Counted from the stretch's first letter, positions 1-13,677 are shown. The stretch: 64,000 bases of DNA from Larimichthys crocea (GCF_000972845.2 NC_040032.1:11533002-11597001); one strand, 5' to 3'. Translations and numbers: made by a program. The notes: generated by a model not told the origin, from the letters alone.

Positions 1-3000
1 TGCCTCGGAGGGCTTTACAATCAGAGGTGGATAATAAGACTGACTAACATCTGATACTCAGTGTGAGCCAGTGATGGTATAGTGTATCAATCTAAGCCAT
101 GTATGACTGGGTTGTACAGCCAGTAATTAGCTATTTAATGGTATTGAAATGATCTCTGCATGCCATCGCTACTATTTGAACCAGGTTGACGCTCAACTCG
201 AGTGCATGACCCGGCAAAAAAAGCACTGATTGTAATCACACGCTACATGTGACATCATCGAATGAAATCTGAGCTCTGAGCACAGTTCCAGTCACGTTTC
301 ACACAGAACTACAAGCCAGGGAAAATAATTCAAAAGTTCTGCAACATGTCAGCCTGCCATGATCCATCCAGCACACACAGCCATTCCTCCTCCTCCTCCT
401 CCTCCTCCTCGTCCACCTCCTCCTACGCTGTTTGACCTTCATTATCAAGCAAATACATCCCTAATCTACTGAGCTCAGCCACACAAGCAAGGAAGGTGAC
501 ATCACGCACACATGTACAGTCTGCAGCTATACTGAGGTCATTTCCACAGTATTTTCACAGAGTTTGTAGACCCAAGATTCAATTTACATACTACACTAGA
601 GGCATACATAGGGATTCTATAAAGGTTGGGTTCAATATATTTCAGGTTTTTCTTTGCAAGAATGTTATTCCAGCCAGTTTTGCATTTAGATGCATGTAGA
701 GAGCTGATGTCAGTAAATGAAGTGATACTCAGTATCAACTTTCTTCTGTTCTTGGTGTCCAAAGACAAACATTTACTGCTAATTTGATTTATATAAATTC
801 TTTCCTGGATGCTTGGATGCTGAAATTCAGTGACCGAGACAGATGGACGTGGAAAGCTTGCATGTAGTTTGCATAACAATTATCGGAATGACTAACTAAC
901 TTGCAAATATGGCCTGACAATTAGGCGTATAACCGCATGAATAAGTCATTGGAAGTAGTAGCAACCCTGAGGTCACTGGTATTTGGGGAATTGACAGAAA
1001 GCAACAGCATTTTTTTGTCTTGGTTATCTTATTTTTAAACAGTATCTGCATTAATCGTACAGTTTAGATCTAAAGCACCCTCCTCCCTCTGTAAAGGCAA
1101 GAAAATCATCTTACATTGTCCACTATGCAGTGAAACCACAATTAAATATTTTCTGCACATCCAAAGTCTCTTTTCTACCTTGAACTGAGGTGTAAAACCC
1201 TGCAGCAGTATACATTTAAGACACATTTGATTCCTGCTGTGAGAGAAGGTAGCAATGGGCTTGAATGATAAAATTGCGTTGTCAAGGTAACAGGTTGTTC
1301 TGAAGACTGCAAATACGTCGTATTGGGGATGCTCCTATACAATATTTCAATCTGCAGCCTCTGTGGCACTGAAGTACAGAAGCTCTGCGTTTCACTCCCT
1401 CAAAGTCGAGCAGGTAACCGCAGATGTAATATGGTTTGCATTCATAATTTAAGAGGTATTTAATAGCCAGTCTGTCTTCATCAATGTTATTGAAATTATT
1501 CACTGCAAATCTCATTTGCAAAACCAAATCATAGCCGTCGGAAACCTTGGGGTGGCACAGTGATTTCTTTCAAATGATGAATGAGGAAAAAAGGTGGGGA
1601 CTGCTAAAGAATAGAGATACACTGAGGCTCCCTTTAACATGGCTCCTGATGTAACCATGGATACCTCTATTTCATGGATGGAGTAATTTTAGCTGGAGTG
1701 GGATCTGAAGGATAGATATCACCGTTTCTGCACTGCACATCATATATTATCACGTCTTAAATATAGATAAAAATAAATGTGATATACTGAAACACGTGCA
1801 TTTAAATAATCTCACAATTAATGTCACATTTTCACAAGTGAAGATGCCTCTCTCTCTCTGCTTAATGCACTGCACGGCGGATAACTGACATACGGGGTGT
1901 TTTGTTTGCAGAACAATAGTGGATTCTGCATTCACAGAATCAAGGCAGGTGTCTGTGATGCAGTGGCTCCACTTATATATAATTTAGTAACCTAAACAGC
2001 AGTTAGGAAATCAAGCAGATTATATACATATCTGTACGTTCACAGATTTCTTTCTATGATTCCATGTGACGTTTTGGGGGTCACAATTTGTTTTTAGGAT
2101 TGAACGTCACTGCAATAAAACAGCAGTGAATCCAGACACTGTTCATGGACATGTTGCCGTTGTATTTATGAATCCTATTTTTGTCTGTTCTAGTACCGTG
2201 TCTTATCAGTTGAAGAGAGAGCAGGCGAAGTGTCTGCACTGTCAAGGCAACCATGATAGTGCTGGCCACGAGGGATTAAAAGAAGATGTAGCTATGATAA
2301 AAACAGAGCAGCGCTGAGACAAACTCGGCCAGTTTCCTGGAAGTCAAGAAACGAGAGACAGAGTGTTAGATCACTCACAGGTGGATGAATATACTGTACA
2401 TCTTCTGGCTGTTGTTGTCATGGTTTTACAGAGAGAGAAAAACAGTGATGAATGAACACTGGGATCATTTCTTTTTGCAATGGTTGCAGAAAGATAAAAT
2501 ATGATGTCAGGTGTGTGTAGAGGATCCTCTTGTGATTGTGACTGATTTGTGAAAGCAAATTCATCAGGCAGACAGACACACAGAGAGACAGTCAGAGCTT
2601 TAGGCCTGATTAAAATGTAGCAGACAGACCGGTTCACATCAGCAGTGGCAACATGCATCATCCATGGTTATATCAACATTTATAGAAATGACTTGGATCT
2701 GGAGTATTTGCATGCTGAATGCAGATATATACAGTATTGTGTTTGCTTTGACTGAGCTGTCAAATGCTCTCTGACTCCACCTGCTGGTTTTATTTAACAC
2801 ACATGCACACACACTCACACACACTCTCACTCACACACACACACACGTATTAAAATCTGCATGTCAAACGGCCATCATCTGTCATTTTTGAATGCCTCAG
2901 GTGTCACTTTGGCAGCGTGGTGGACAAACAATTCAAACAATTCAATCCCATGTTGTGCCTGTTATACCTGAGGGTGGTGCTGTTCTGTGGGTGACCCTCC

Positions 3001-3434
3001 AGCCCTCTGTTGTTGGCCCGTGTTGGCCTGTGTTGAGCGATGGCAGGAAAGGCAGACGTTTGAACTTTGTGCCAATATTCAAAATTTCATGCCAGATGCC
3101 ACAGAGTTTCAGTGACATGTTCTGTGAAGCTAAAAGACAGCCTGCAGCCTGTGAGGGATGTTTTCTGATATCTGACCCTGTGCAGAGTGAATAAACTGCA
3201 GGATTTGATCTTTAATACAGATTACAGGAAGTGACTTGACAGAGATATGGGGAACAACATGCACAACACAGCTCCCCAGATGGACTCACAGAGACTTTGT
3301 AGTTCCTGGTCAAGCCCCAAGTGCACCTAACAGGATGAAATGTAACATTCGACGGTTGTATCTGTGTCGACTTCAGGCTCTGCAGAAAGAAAAGCAATTT
3401 CCTTGATATGATTCTGCATAGTCTGGATCGCAGA

Positions 3435-3465
<31 letters not shown>

Positions 3466-5700
3466 AGTTCCTTTGGCAGTTTGGCACAATCCATTACAAG
3501 TACGGGGTAATCACTGCTTATATGATCCAATTATCAGAGAATAGGATTTTGTCAAAATAAATGAAAACACAATTTTCTCTCCGTTCTCATTAAGCTGTGT
3601 TTAATTATTCAATGTGGTGTGCTATCATTTTTAAACATGCCCCAAGTCCATTGGCAAATCTTCAGAGGGATTGTCAGGGATTTTTTAACAGCGTCGCAGT
3701 TCCTCTATGAAATTGTTTTAACTGCCATAAAAAATATTCGGCTTTCATTTATAGATATAGCAAAGTCAGACTGAATGATTTATGTCAGGGAAGCACCAGT
3801 GGGGCCTTGGCTGTCGCTATGAAGCAGGAGTTCTCAGACTCCAGGGAGTCCAGGGACCGACTTGTGTCCATGTGTCCTGTTTGGCTATAAAAGAACGAAC
3901 GCTTCTGTGGAAGTCTGAATGTTTTCTGTATTAATATATGAATATATAAACAGCAGCAGACAGTCAGCAACAGACTTTGTTAAGACTCTGAGCTGAGTTT
4001 CTCTCTGCAGGGTGCAACTGAACCAGTTTGTTTGCTTTAAATGTTGGTGTGCGGCAGCTGGTTTACTTTGGCACAGTTAGTAATAACCTTTCTTTGTGTA
4101 GTTGTCATTACAGCGAACACATTGAAAATATTACAGCAACACTATGACCCTCATTAATCTTCTATATTGCTTATTATACTGATACCATAAGAATTAATGA
4201 CAAACACACACCATACTGATATCTTAATTTTAGTCTGGAAGCCCGTACAGTGGACTGTTGTGTGTTTCTGTTATATATTTACTGTTTGTACTGCCTCAAA
4301 ATATTTGTTTGGAAATCATAGTTGAAGTTGTAAAGGTGAGAAAAATAGATATTGTCAGAGTTTAGATAGTGTTTCATGTGAGTCTACAAATATTTGACTT
4401 TTACTCTTCCTTGTGTTCAGTTGGGTTTTGTGTAGAACAAGTAAAGGCGTGTTATGGAAGTGTGTCCTCAGGGGAAAGGGGGGAAACTCAAAGTGTGTGT
4501 AAGGACTTACTGTGCATGCATTATAGAGGAAACATAAAAGTAGAATAGCAGAAATATTTACATCTCATCTGTCTAAAGACAGAAACTTACACTCCAGACC
4601 AGACGGTGGCAGAGACGTGCTCTAACTGTGTTCCTACACTGCCCAGAAATAAATTAATAAAACTGAAAAATTAAAAGAAGAAAAGAAAAACACAACAAAG
4701 ATGAAATAGCTGTGAAGAGATAAATCTTCGAACCCGGAGATGACACGTAGATTTACGCATTGCTGTCAAAAATGAACTCTACCATCATTTTATGAGATAT
4801 ACTAATAAGAAATAACGTTTTTTAACAATAACAAAGTGTATGAGTGTAAGTTAAACTCTTTATGTTCATAATATAACGCGATTTATGCGTTTTTCCAGCG
4901 TTGCACGTCGCACTGCGCATGTCCAAAACAAACCATTTATATCAGGCTTTATGTTAGCCCCATAGACACATATATATATATATATATATATACGTATATG
5001 TATATAGACAAACAAACAAATAAAGAATTCAGTCATACTAGTTCACGTTGTGCAATAGTAACATATCACCAGCATAATTACATGATAGTATAATAAGGAT
5101 CAAAAGGGGAAAAGCATGAAAACAAAAAAGCAAAAATAAAACTTAGATGTAACAGACTTTGTAATCTTACATATAAATACATTTCTAGTTATGACTGTTG
5201 AAAATATCTGCATGAATATTCATTATAGACATTTTTTATTAAGAGACTAATCAAAGCTTAAATGATGGTGATGAATCTTTAAATTTACATTTATGGATGT
5301 GAAATTTCCCTAATAAAATATAAAGGTTGACAATAATACATAGTTTCTTTTCTTTGTATTCAAAATAAGTAATAAAGTTTTTTCCCTCAATGTTGATTTT
5401 ATGTTTTGTTTCACACGATATATAGTTTTGAAGTTCTTTCCTAAATGTGCTACTGTATGGGCAACTATAAAATAAATGAGTTTTTGATACATATGCTTTA
5501 TATGGGTGTATGTTATGTACTATTTTAAAATGTAATGCAAGTGACACAGAATTTAAAAGGAGCAACAAGCCAGGCTTTATGCCAATCAACATCCATAAAG
5601 ATACAAATGTTTTTTCCTCTCGGTGTTATTTCCTTAACATTGTTTATTAGTGCGTGTTTTACTCGGGAACACCATTTATATGAAGAATAGTTCATGCACA
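1..5700. other. Intergenic region with no supported gene
   Basis: No open frame here has exon-like borders together with a recognisable protein. What can be seen is simple sequence: a CTC triplet run near 386-410, CA runs near 2800-2847 and 3434-3460, and a TA run near 4970-4992. The stretch near 4595-4690, with the phrase cagacggtggcagag followed by an A-rich tail, resembles an old interspersed repeat of fish, but I cannot name the family. The reading frames in this interval look like chance frames in AT-rich DNA. Confidence 0.6.
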
Positions 5701-5759
5701 TTCTGATTTTTATAGCTTTTCATTATTAATTCTGTCATTCCGCTGGGAATGGAGAAGTC

Positions 5760-6041
5760 TGTGTGTGAAGTGTTTGGAGAAATTGCGCAAACACGAGGCG
5801 AGTCATGCTCTTGTGTCGCATTGACTCTCTGCGGCGTCAGCTGGGGCGTGTTGACGGAGCCTCCTCCTCCACCACCTCCTCCTCCACCTCCTCCTCCTCC
5901 TGGGACTGCTGCTAGCTGAGGTTAGTGAAACTCACGCAATCACCGTCAGACTCAACTCCGACAAAGTGCAGCTTCCTCCCGGTAAATATCCACAATCCAG
6001 ATCAGACATTAGCGCATAAACGGTGGAGGATCAGAGCACAG
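5760..6041 (+). promoter_or_regulatory. capns1: Probable capns1 promoter and non-coding first exon
   Basis: This segment is richer in CpG than its surroundings and follows a CTCC-type tract at about 5862-5901. No TATA box is seen, as is common for housekeeping genes. Two good splice donors follow: cccg|gtaaat after 5981 and cacag|gtaatt after 6041. Either could end a non-coding exon spliced to the coding exon that begins at 7298. The start site itself cannot be fixed from sequence. Confidence 0.45.
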
Positions 6042-6894
6042 GTAATTACGGTAAAAAGAAAACCCGTGCTAACATGTAGCGTGTTTAACCCGTGCTAGTG
6101 CTAAAGTTAGTTAGCTGTCCTGGTGGCTGAGTACCGAGCTAAGTTAAGAGGCTGCACAGTTTTACAAACTGGATTTGTCAGCGGCAGTTTGGTTTTAGTT
6201 AGATTAATAAATAAGCTGCTAATGTCCGAGCTCACGTTAACGCACTTTAACGGCTCTTGCTCTTTCTCGTGCGTGTTTAACTGACAGTTACGGTAAGTTA
6301 ACCTGAGCGTAGCCGATCTTTAAACTTCAAAAACAACATGTTTTACCCGTTAATGTTTTTTTTTAAAGTGCTTATAGTTTTTATAAAGGTTTAATGTGTC
6401 AGGATGACCTTTTTTAATTTTTTAATTGGCTCTGTTTTCAGCTTTCAGGGTGCGGCATTTGACATTTTTTGTTTTCGCAACAGGAAAAATGTTTCAAGTG
6501 GCTGCTGCAGCTGTAGTGTGGGTGTAACCGGGAATCACACACTAAACAAGCCAATGCATGAGAGATAACAAGTTCAGCCGTAGATCTGCACACAGCTTAG
6601 GCCCAGTCATGGTTTCCATTAGCATTACATTGTGCATGCATGTCATGTTCACTATTGTATGTCGTCTAATTGTTAATTATAGACCTCTGCACAGTACCGT
6701 ATATAGTCAGTTGTTGGACCTCATGGGCGAGAGACAAACAGAACATAACGTGTCTGACATATAATAACTTATATTTACTTTATTCACCTTATTAACCTAT
6801 TTATATGCTGGGTTATTAACCCAGATGTGTTTATAATTGATAAAACGTTCAGTAATGTGTGAATAATATGTTAATAGTAATAGTTTTTGTCAAA

Positions 6895-7200
6895 AGTAGC
6901 TTTTTATTGCATATTAAGTTAACTTTATTATCAATGGACATACAGAGAATCGAAATTGCGTTTCCCTCTTATCCCGGTGCAAACAGCAATAAACATGAAA
7001 TATAAAATATAAAAGATGTATAAATATAAAAATATATACAAGCTAAAAGACATCCGAGAATAGAAAAGATATAAATGGTATAAATATGGCACAGTATAAA
7101 CAGAATTATCAGTATAAATATAAAATTAAATCAAACTGGTGGACCCCCTGCAGTACCTCTGCGGACCGCCTAGGGGTCACGGACCCCTGGTTGAAGACCC
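6895..7200. repeat. Interspersed repeat remnant in capns1 intron 1
   Basis: The stretch begins with an ACTTTATTATCAATGG-type segment, runs through AT-rich degenerate copies of a TATAAA-like unit, and ends at 7141-7200 with GC-rich blocks that partly mirror each other (ggaccccctgc and gcggaccgcc, then cggacccctggttgaagacc). The last phrase is familiar as the edge of a common fish DNA-transposon-like repeat. That assignment is from memory. Confidence 0.4.
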
Positions 7201-7307
7201 CCTGCTCTAACCACATGTAATCACTGCTGTGATAGTTTCCGAGTGTTTTTAAGTGATCTGTGTGGTGTCTAACTCATGTCGCATTCTGCGTTCACAGCTG
7301 AGAGAAA

Positions 7308-10163
7308 ATGTTTTTTGCCAAGAAGTTCATCAGTGGCATCATCGATGTCGTCAGGTGAGAATCTGCCACCCGTCTAAAACCCCCCCAAAAAAATCTGATC
7401 TGTGTTTTTAACTTCTTGCTCGTCTCTTCGCAGCAACATCGACGTAGACCAGTTTGTGCCCTCTGACCCTGTGAGTATCGACACTGATGTTACCGGCTCT
7501 GTCTGACCGTCACCGTTTTGGTTTTCTAACGTTTTGCCGTCGCTCTTCTCCCGCAGCCTCCACCACGCAGGCCGGCCGTGTACGCAGAGCAGCATGAGAG
7601 CGACGAGGAGAAACAGTTTCGCAGAGTCTTCCAGCAGCTCGCTGGAGAAGTGAGTGCTACCTTTTATTAATATAAGAACATCTCATCCTTCATCCATGTC
7701 TGCTTTTCTGCTGTGATGTTCACACTGTTGACTGTTTGTCATACAGGACATGGAAGTGAGCCCGACCGAGCTGATGAACATCCTCAACAGAATCATTTCA
7801 AAGCGTAAGTGTCACATTGAGTCTGTCTGGTTCTTGTAGTTCTTTGTGGTCTCGTGCTCTGTTTTATGTATCTTTTTAAAAGAGACAAACAACATGATGA
7901 GTCTTCTTGTGTTTCAGGTGACGACCTGAAGACGGATGGTTTCAGCATTGAGTCTTGCAGGAGCATGGTGGCAGTCATGGATGTATCCTTTCTGTCGTTA
8001 GGAGACTTTATGTGTTTGTGTAATCGAGGTGACAGTATGAAGCCGGTGGTGACAGCGCAGGAGAGAGAGAGAACAGTTGGCTATAAGAATTTTAAAAAAG
8101 GGAAGTGACTCATAAAAATGAACTCCCTTACAGCATTGGATAGTAATGAGTAATGACCTTGAAATCTGTGAAGGTTAAACACTGAGATATCTGGACATGC
8201 TGCTCCAAAGACGGAGCCATGATCCCGAAACTTTGGCCAAATTATGAAAAGATCTCTAAGACTGTGCTTGGCTTCCTAGCTCTGGAAGTTTTTTATTAGT
8301 AAGCAGTAATATTTTCACATCTAACTATAAAACCACTTAAAGGTAGCTCAGTGAGATTTATGTCATCCTCACATCAGTAGTTTAAAATCCATCTGCAGTT
8401 TCTACTGTGACTTCTGTGCTACATGAAAGAGGAAGGCACGTTAAGATACACCTTGGGCAAATACAGCGTACCCACAAGTATGGCAACTGTTTATCAAAGC
8501 TGGAATCTTGATGACTCTGTGTCTGTTGTCCTTAACGCTATTTCAGAGCGACAGCACCGGGAAACTCGGCTTTCACGAATTCAAACACCTCTGGAACAAT
8601 ATAAAGAAATGGCAGGCGAGTACAGCAGGCGTGTTGCGTTCGTTGGACACATCTGTTTCTGTGCAGCGCAGTTACATTCCTGTGGTCCGTGTTAATCATC
8701 TCCAGTTAGAGCGAACATACAAGACATTGTAGCCCGAAGAGCCAGTGTGTTAGATGGCATTCCGTGGTGACTGAATCTTGCTTGTTTAGGAGGAACTGCA
8801 GTGGCAGGGAGAAATGCAAAACGCCCGATCTAGAGCCGATGTTTGGTTTGTCCATTCAGGGCTACTGTAGAAACATGATGGTGCAACATGGTGGACTCTT
8901 GGCTCTTGACAAATTTTTAGGTTCTCACGAATATTAAGCTTCATCTCTGCCCCCATAAATGTCACACACTGGACCTTTTAAATCATAAACAGTATCAGCT
9001 GTTTATTGATGTTACGGATTACTTTAATTTGAATGTATAAAGTGCCAAATCCCTCATATTTTAATTAACTGTTATGTGTTGCATAGACATAAATCTGTAT
9101 ACTGCGTTTACTGAGGTTCACACATTATTAAATTGTCAACATGTGGAACAGATGATTTAATTTTCTGTCAAAGGAAAATCTTAGCATCAATCTGCTCTGT
9201 CAGTCACGTGACTCATGTATTTAGTGCATGATGAAGCATACAGTACAAGAAAAACGGCCGTACCCGGTTGTAAAACATACAATAATCAGCGGTTGTTGCT
9301 TTCTAGGAAACGTTCACGTGACATAAATGCTCTCAGTACTTACATTGTTGTTTTTTAGGGAGTGTACAAATCCTATGACGCGGACGGCTCCGGTGTCATC
9401 GGTGCAGACGAGTTGCCAAGCGCATTCAGAGCCGCAGGTGAGTTTGTTGGCTGAATGTTTGCACAGCTACTGAAAAGATGCAGAGCAAACCACACATTAT
9501 TAAAACCAGTAATGAAAGCCACAGAACTTCACAAATGAAGTGCACATTTCAAACATCGGATGGATCATTGTTTCATAAACTGAATGTAAATATGAGCGTT
9601 TTATCGTGATTCGTTTTAGCTCTCGCTGGCATCATTTTATTATCTTGTCATTTTGAGGGAACGCTATTTAAATGGATGAACCGCTTGGTCAAAATTTCCG
9701 TGATAGATATGGGAAGCCAGTCAAATTAAAGTCAGTCTGTGGTTCATCTCCTCCTCAGGTTTCCCTCTCAACGATCAGCTGTTCGACCTGATAATCCGCA
9801 GATACAGCGACGAAAGCGGGAACATGGATTTCGACAACTACATTGGCTGCCTCGTGAGGCTGGACGCCATGTGCCGTGAGTCATTAAAAAATATATATTG
9901 ATTAACTTGTTGGTTTAGCAGCTTTATCTGCGTGATGAGACTGAACTGAAGGAGTTGTAGCTGTAATATCTTTTCTTCTTCAGGTGCCTTCAAAACCCTG
10001 GATAAGGACAACAATGGGACTATCAAAGTCAACGTTCAGGAGGTAACGTAATCTCAGTTATTTTAAACGTCAGTGAGGTTTGATTGGACTTCAGTGGTTA
10101 CATAAAGTCATCTTCTCTGCTCTTCTTTCCTTTCAGTGGCTTCAGTTGACCATGTACTCTTGA
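7308..10163 (+). CDS. capns1: Calpain small (regulatory) subunit 1
   Basis: This is the regulatory subunit that pairs with the large catalytic subunits of conventional calpains, Ca2+-dependent cytosolic cysteine proteases. Coding exons are 7308-7354, 7434-7470, 7557-7649, 7747-7804, 7918-7982, 8547-8615, 9359-9437, 9759-9875, 9984-10042 and 10137-10163, giving 216 residues. A proline-rich linker is followed by a penta-EF-hand domain. Visible loops are DSDSTGKLGFHE at about 100-111, DADGSGVIGADE at 130-141, a degenerate YSDESGNMDFD at 165-175 and DKDNNGTIKVNV at 195-206. The C-terminus, EWLQLTMYS-like, is the family hallmark and the dimerisation EF-hand. The start follows an acceptor at 7297. 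The long glycine-rich domain V of mammalian CAPNS1 (268 residues) is absent, so the protein is shorter. The intron after 8615 has a GC donor. Fish have more than one capns1 copy, and which one this is was not determined. Confidence 0.95.
8750..8985 (-). repeat. Teleost MITE-like element in capns1 intron 6
   Basis: The text around ggctactgtagaaacatgatggtgcaacatggtgg and the end cacacactggaccttt match, from memory, a very common non-autonomous teleost repeat. Its other end, aaaggtccagt-gtaag, is seen at about 56142. This copy covers the 3' half in reverse orientation. It lies inside the intron that has the GC donor. Confidence 0.5.
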
Positions 10164-11690
10164 GTCCGGGACGAGGCCTCTCCTGCGTGTCATACAGAAA
10201 CCACTTTGTTTGTCTGCACAGTACAAAATACTTTTTTTCAACCATCCCTACAACTTCCTGTTAGTCAGCGAATCCCTTGTGTGTGCAGGTTTATTTCAAA
10301 TGTTAAAAATGTAATGCCAAGTGTGCAATATTCCATAATACTTGCAAGACAGGGTTGGTACTGTGTTACCGGTCGGGAGAAACACAAACCTGCACTCACA
10401 ATCGATAGCTGAGGATTTAAAAAACATGAATGCTACTGAATGTTCTGGACACGTATGTAGCCAACACGATTAAGGTGCCACTTATTTGCTTTTTTAACCT
10501 GCCTCAAGCCAAAACTACACACGAGGAAGCAGGCCAACGTTAAGATGCTTTTACACCGTGAAATTTATGGGAAAAAAAATTAACTAATGTGAAGGCTCCT
10601 GTTCATGCGTGGCTGGGTCTGGTTTCACAAAGATTAAAAGGTTACAGGCAAATGAGGAAATACTGCTGAAGGCCAGTTTAAGAAATAAAGAGTGACATTG
10701 TTTTACATACCTGACTGAACTGTTTGTCACCTGCTGACAAAAACAGGAAAGCCGGCTCACTCGTCACAGGTTTTCTGTCGGAGTGAACACAGATTAACAG
10801 TGTTAAACTAGTTAGGCGGCCCATGTTTTTTGTTTTTAATGGCCACACACACCACTTATCTCTTTAATGATGTTCTTCTCAGAACTGTGTAGGCGTGTAC
10901 GGACTGCTTGATTGACATCCCTGTCTCTCCACTGTTCGTTTTGTCCTACCTGTTAGACAGGTCATTGTACACCTTTCGGGTTCATGTTAGTACAAGGTTC
11001 TTGGTGACTTTGGAAATTCTTAGCAGCTTCACTCAATAACCAGCTTGCACGTTCACTAAGAATCACAAGGGTGTAGATTGTCCCACCCAAACAGGTGTGA
11101 CAAAACTGTCGGTGTGTATACGCCCGTGAAGCCACGAGAAGAGATGTATTTGGGTCAGTGTGTCATGTCTTTAGGAGATAGCCATGTTCATTGTCTTTGT
11201 GAAACAAGCCCCAAGTTCACTGACCGGAGAGTAAAGTAGATATTTCAATCTAGGTGAACTTGCATCAGCCTATTGCAAGTTAATTATGGTTTATTAATGA
11301 CTAATACACTCCATTATGCTTGCATCAGAGTTGCACTGTTACTGTATATGCATAGGAGTCAGGAATGCCAGTTTGTTTATGTCTGGGCAGCCTAATATTT
11401 TTCCATTTAATGTTTCATGCTGGTTAGTTTAACTTGGCCGCGGCATTATCTATGTCTCAGCTTCCACTTTACTTTTCTTACCACTGTGTTCTTTATTCAG
11501 ACTTCCTGCACCGGAAAAAATTCCAGCACAATATGTAAATTGAAGATATATAACGTTATAACGTGTATGCCACTAATGCATGAAGCCAATATTAAAGGGT
11601 TTTTAACCATGTAGTTTTAGCCACAGTCATTAAACTGTTAAAATGCTTGGTGAAATAAATACGTGTGCCATATTTGAAATAAAAGGGGTA
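10164..11690 (+). other. capns1: capns1 3' UTR and downstream region
   Basis: There is no coding potential after the stop codon. Candidate poly(A) signals (aataaa) occur near 10684, 11655 and 11678. The messenger may therefore carry a 3' UTR of roughly 0.5 to 1.5 kb, but which signal is used cannot be told from sequence. Confidence 0.5.
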
Positions 11691-12567
11691 TGTTAAATGT
11701 GTCTGTCTTATTCTTGATGCTCTACCTAATAATAACCTAGTTATGTTCTTGCCCGTTGCACGCATGCATGCCCAGATATTGTGCAGATTGGGAGTTTCCC
11801 TTAACAACAAATGAAGCATTCAACAGTCAACAATATATAATCTTCCTATTTGTAATTAACCTGCCTCCTGTGTAAACAGTCTGCAGCTGAACAGGGTCGG
11901 CCTACACTGCTGTACTGTGGTACTTTTTTCTGAGGTGGTACGCAGTGTAAAAAGTTAGAAAAACAGTGATCTAAGTAATTGGTTCATATTGTTACTCCAT
12001 TATATACAGGCTGATAACATCCAACAGGGAACGGAAGCTCTTAATGTTATATTGCTCTGTTCAAAGCCACCAGACTCCTTTGACAGAAACGGTAGATTAG
12101 AGTGTTGTAGTACTCGAAATCGGTCTGCATTTTTACTCGGTCTCAGACAAAGAGGACTCTAGATTTTAGTTCAAGACCACAACTGTAGGGATGTCACTTA
12201 ATTGCCTGTGTCTGATCTATTCTTTAACTGTCTGGAGGGAGGAGACATCAGCCAAATCTTTTGGAATGAAATTCAAGTCCATCTGCAAAAACAGGGTCCA
12301 AAAGAACACATCAGTTTGTACACACTTCAAGGAGACGCTTAATGACTCAATGTAACCACGCTTCACCCAAAGTGTTTTCATGAAAAATAGCTACCTAAAT
12401 CTGGTCTGGTATATTACCTGTGTGAATATGAGTCATCTATCCATCCATCCACCAACAGTGCCCTCCACTGGCAGAAAAAGTGTCACAATAAAATAAAAAC
12501 AAATACTTTTTTTTTTTTTTGCATGTTACATTACTTGATCATCAACAACAGCAACATACTGGTTAAT

Positions 12568-12611
<44 letters not shown>
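12568..12611. repeat. (GATA)n microsatellite
   Basis: About eleven uninterrupted gata units. A CT-dinucleotide run follows at 12658-12687. Confidence 0.95.
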
Positions 12612-12789
12612 TCATCCCTTAGTTATGCTGCCATAGGATTAGACTGCTGGGGGACTTTCTTTCTCTCTCTCTCTCTCTCTCTCTCTGATGATTTGCTGCC
12701 GCTGTGCATCTGTGTCTCTCTATCTCTATCACAGGTTCCACTGCTGCTGTAATCATTCTATCATTTATTGTAATTGTACAATATGTTTG

Positions 12790-13030
12790 TGTTGATTTGT
12801 CCTGTGCACGTGACATCTATTGCATGCCTGTCTGTCCTGGGAGAGGGATCCCTCCTCTGTGGCTCTTCCTGAGCTTTCTTACACATTTTTTCCCTGTTAA
12901 AGGTTTTTTGTGGGCAAGTTTTTCCTCACTCGAACCGAGGGTCTAAGGACAGAGGGTGTCACTCCCTGTACAGATTGTAAAGCCCTCAGAGGCAAATGTA
13001 CTTTGTGACTGATTTGATTTGATCTGATTT
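12790..13030 (+). repeat. Teleost interspersed repeat, 3' segment
   Basis: The text gggagagggatccctcctctg, then ccctgttaaaggttttttg, ggtctaaggacagagg and gattgtaaagccctcagagg follows in order the 3' segment of a repeat that I remember as extremely abundant in teleost genomes and transcripts. It ends in a gattt-rich tail that runs into the GATA microsatellite, as expected for a retroposed sequence with a microsatellite tail. The exact family name is not certain. Confidence 0.55.
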
Positions 13031-13032
<2 letters not shown>

Positions 13033-13103
<71 letters not shown>

Positions 13104-13404
13104 ACTATACATAATAAAATATCAAAACAACAATAGTAAACAAAATATATTGTACAAAAGTATATACAGCAAATTGACAGTGTTGATTTGGTGCAAAGTA
13201 AGAAAGGAGAAATGTGCAGTGACTGTAAATCTTTAGCTGTTCGCAATCTGAAACCGACATTTGAGGCTGTAAACAAACAGCTGATTTGATGAAAGCTAAA
13301 GTATGTAACGTCAAAGTATATTATTATACAGTATTTGTGAGTTACGTTACACTCGTTCAGGCTCAACAGCTGAGCAATTATGGTGTGTGTGTGTAGGTAA
13401 AGTT
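13033..13404 (-). repeat. Interspersed repeat copy 1 with (GATA)n tail
   Basis: After a (GATA)n run at 13033-13102, the sequence 13103-13404 is nearly the reverse complement of 14958-15255. Shared text includes the blocks gtacaaaagtatatacagca, gtgcaaagtaagaaaggaga and ggctgtaaacaaacagctga. On the minus strand the copy ends in tatc repeats, the typical tail of this kind of fish retroposon. A shorter direct copy follows at 13390-13625. Confidence 0.75.
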
Positions 13405-13625
13405 ACTTTGACTTTATTATTTATCCCAAGCTGGGAAATTATAGTGCAGCAGCAGCATTACACACAGTGACAATGAGAATAAAAATATAAAGAACAAACT
13501 ATACATATTAAAATAGCAAAATATCAATAGTAAATAAAAAATATTGTACAAAAGTATATACAGAAAATTGGCAGTGTTGATTTAGTGCAAAGTAAGAAAG
13601 GAGAAATGTGCAGTGGCTGTAAATT
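13390..13625 (-). repeat. Interspersed repeat copy 2, truncated
   Basis: The segment begins with aaagttactttgactttatt, then a cagcagcagcattacacacagtgaca block, and continues with the same gtacaaaagtatatacag and gtgcaaagtaagaaagg blocks as copies 1 and 3. It stops where copies 1 and 3 continue into the cagctgatt region. Confidence 0.7.
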
Positions 13626-13677
13626 ATGACCTGAGTTTATTTATTTATTTATTTTTAATGCACATTTACAGTGATAG

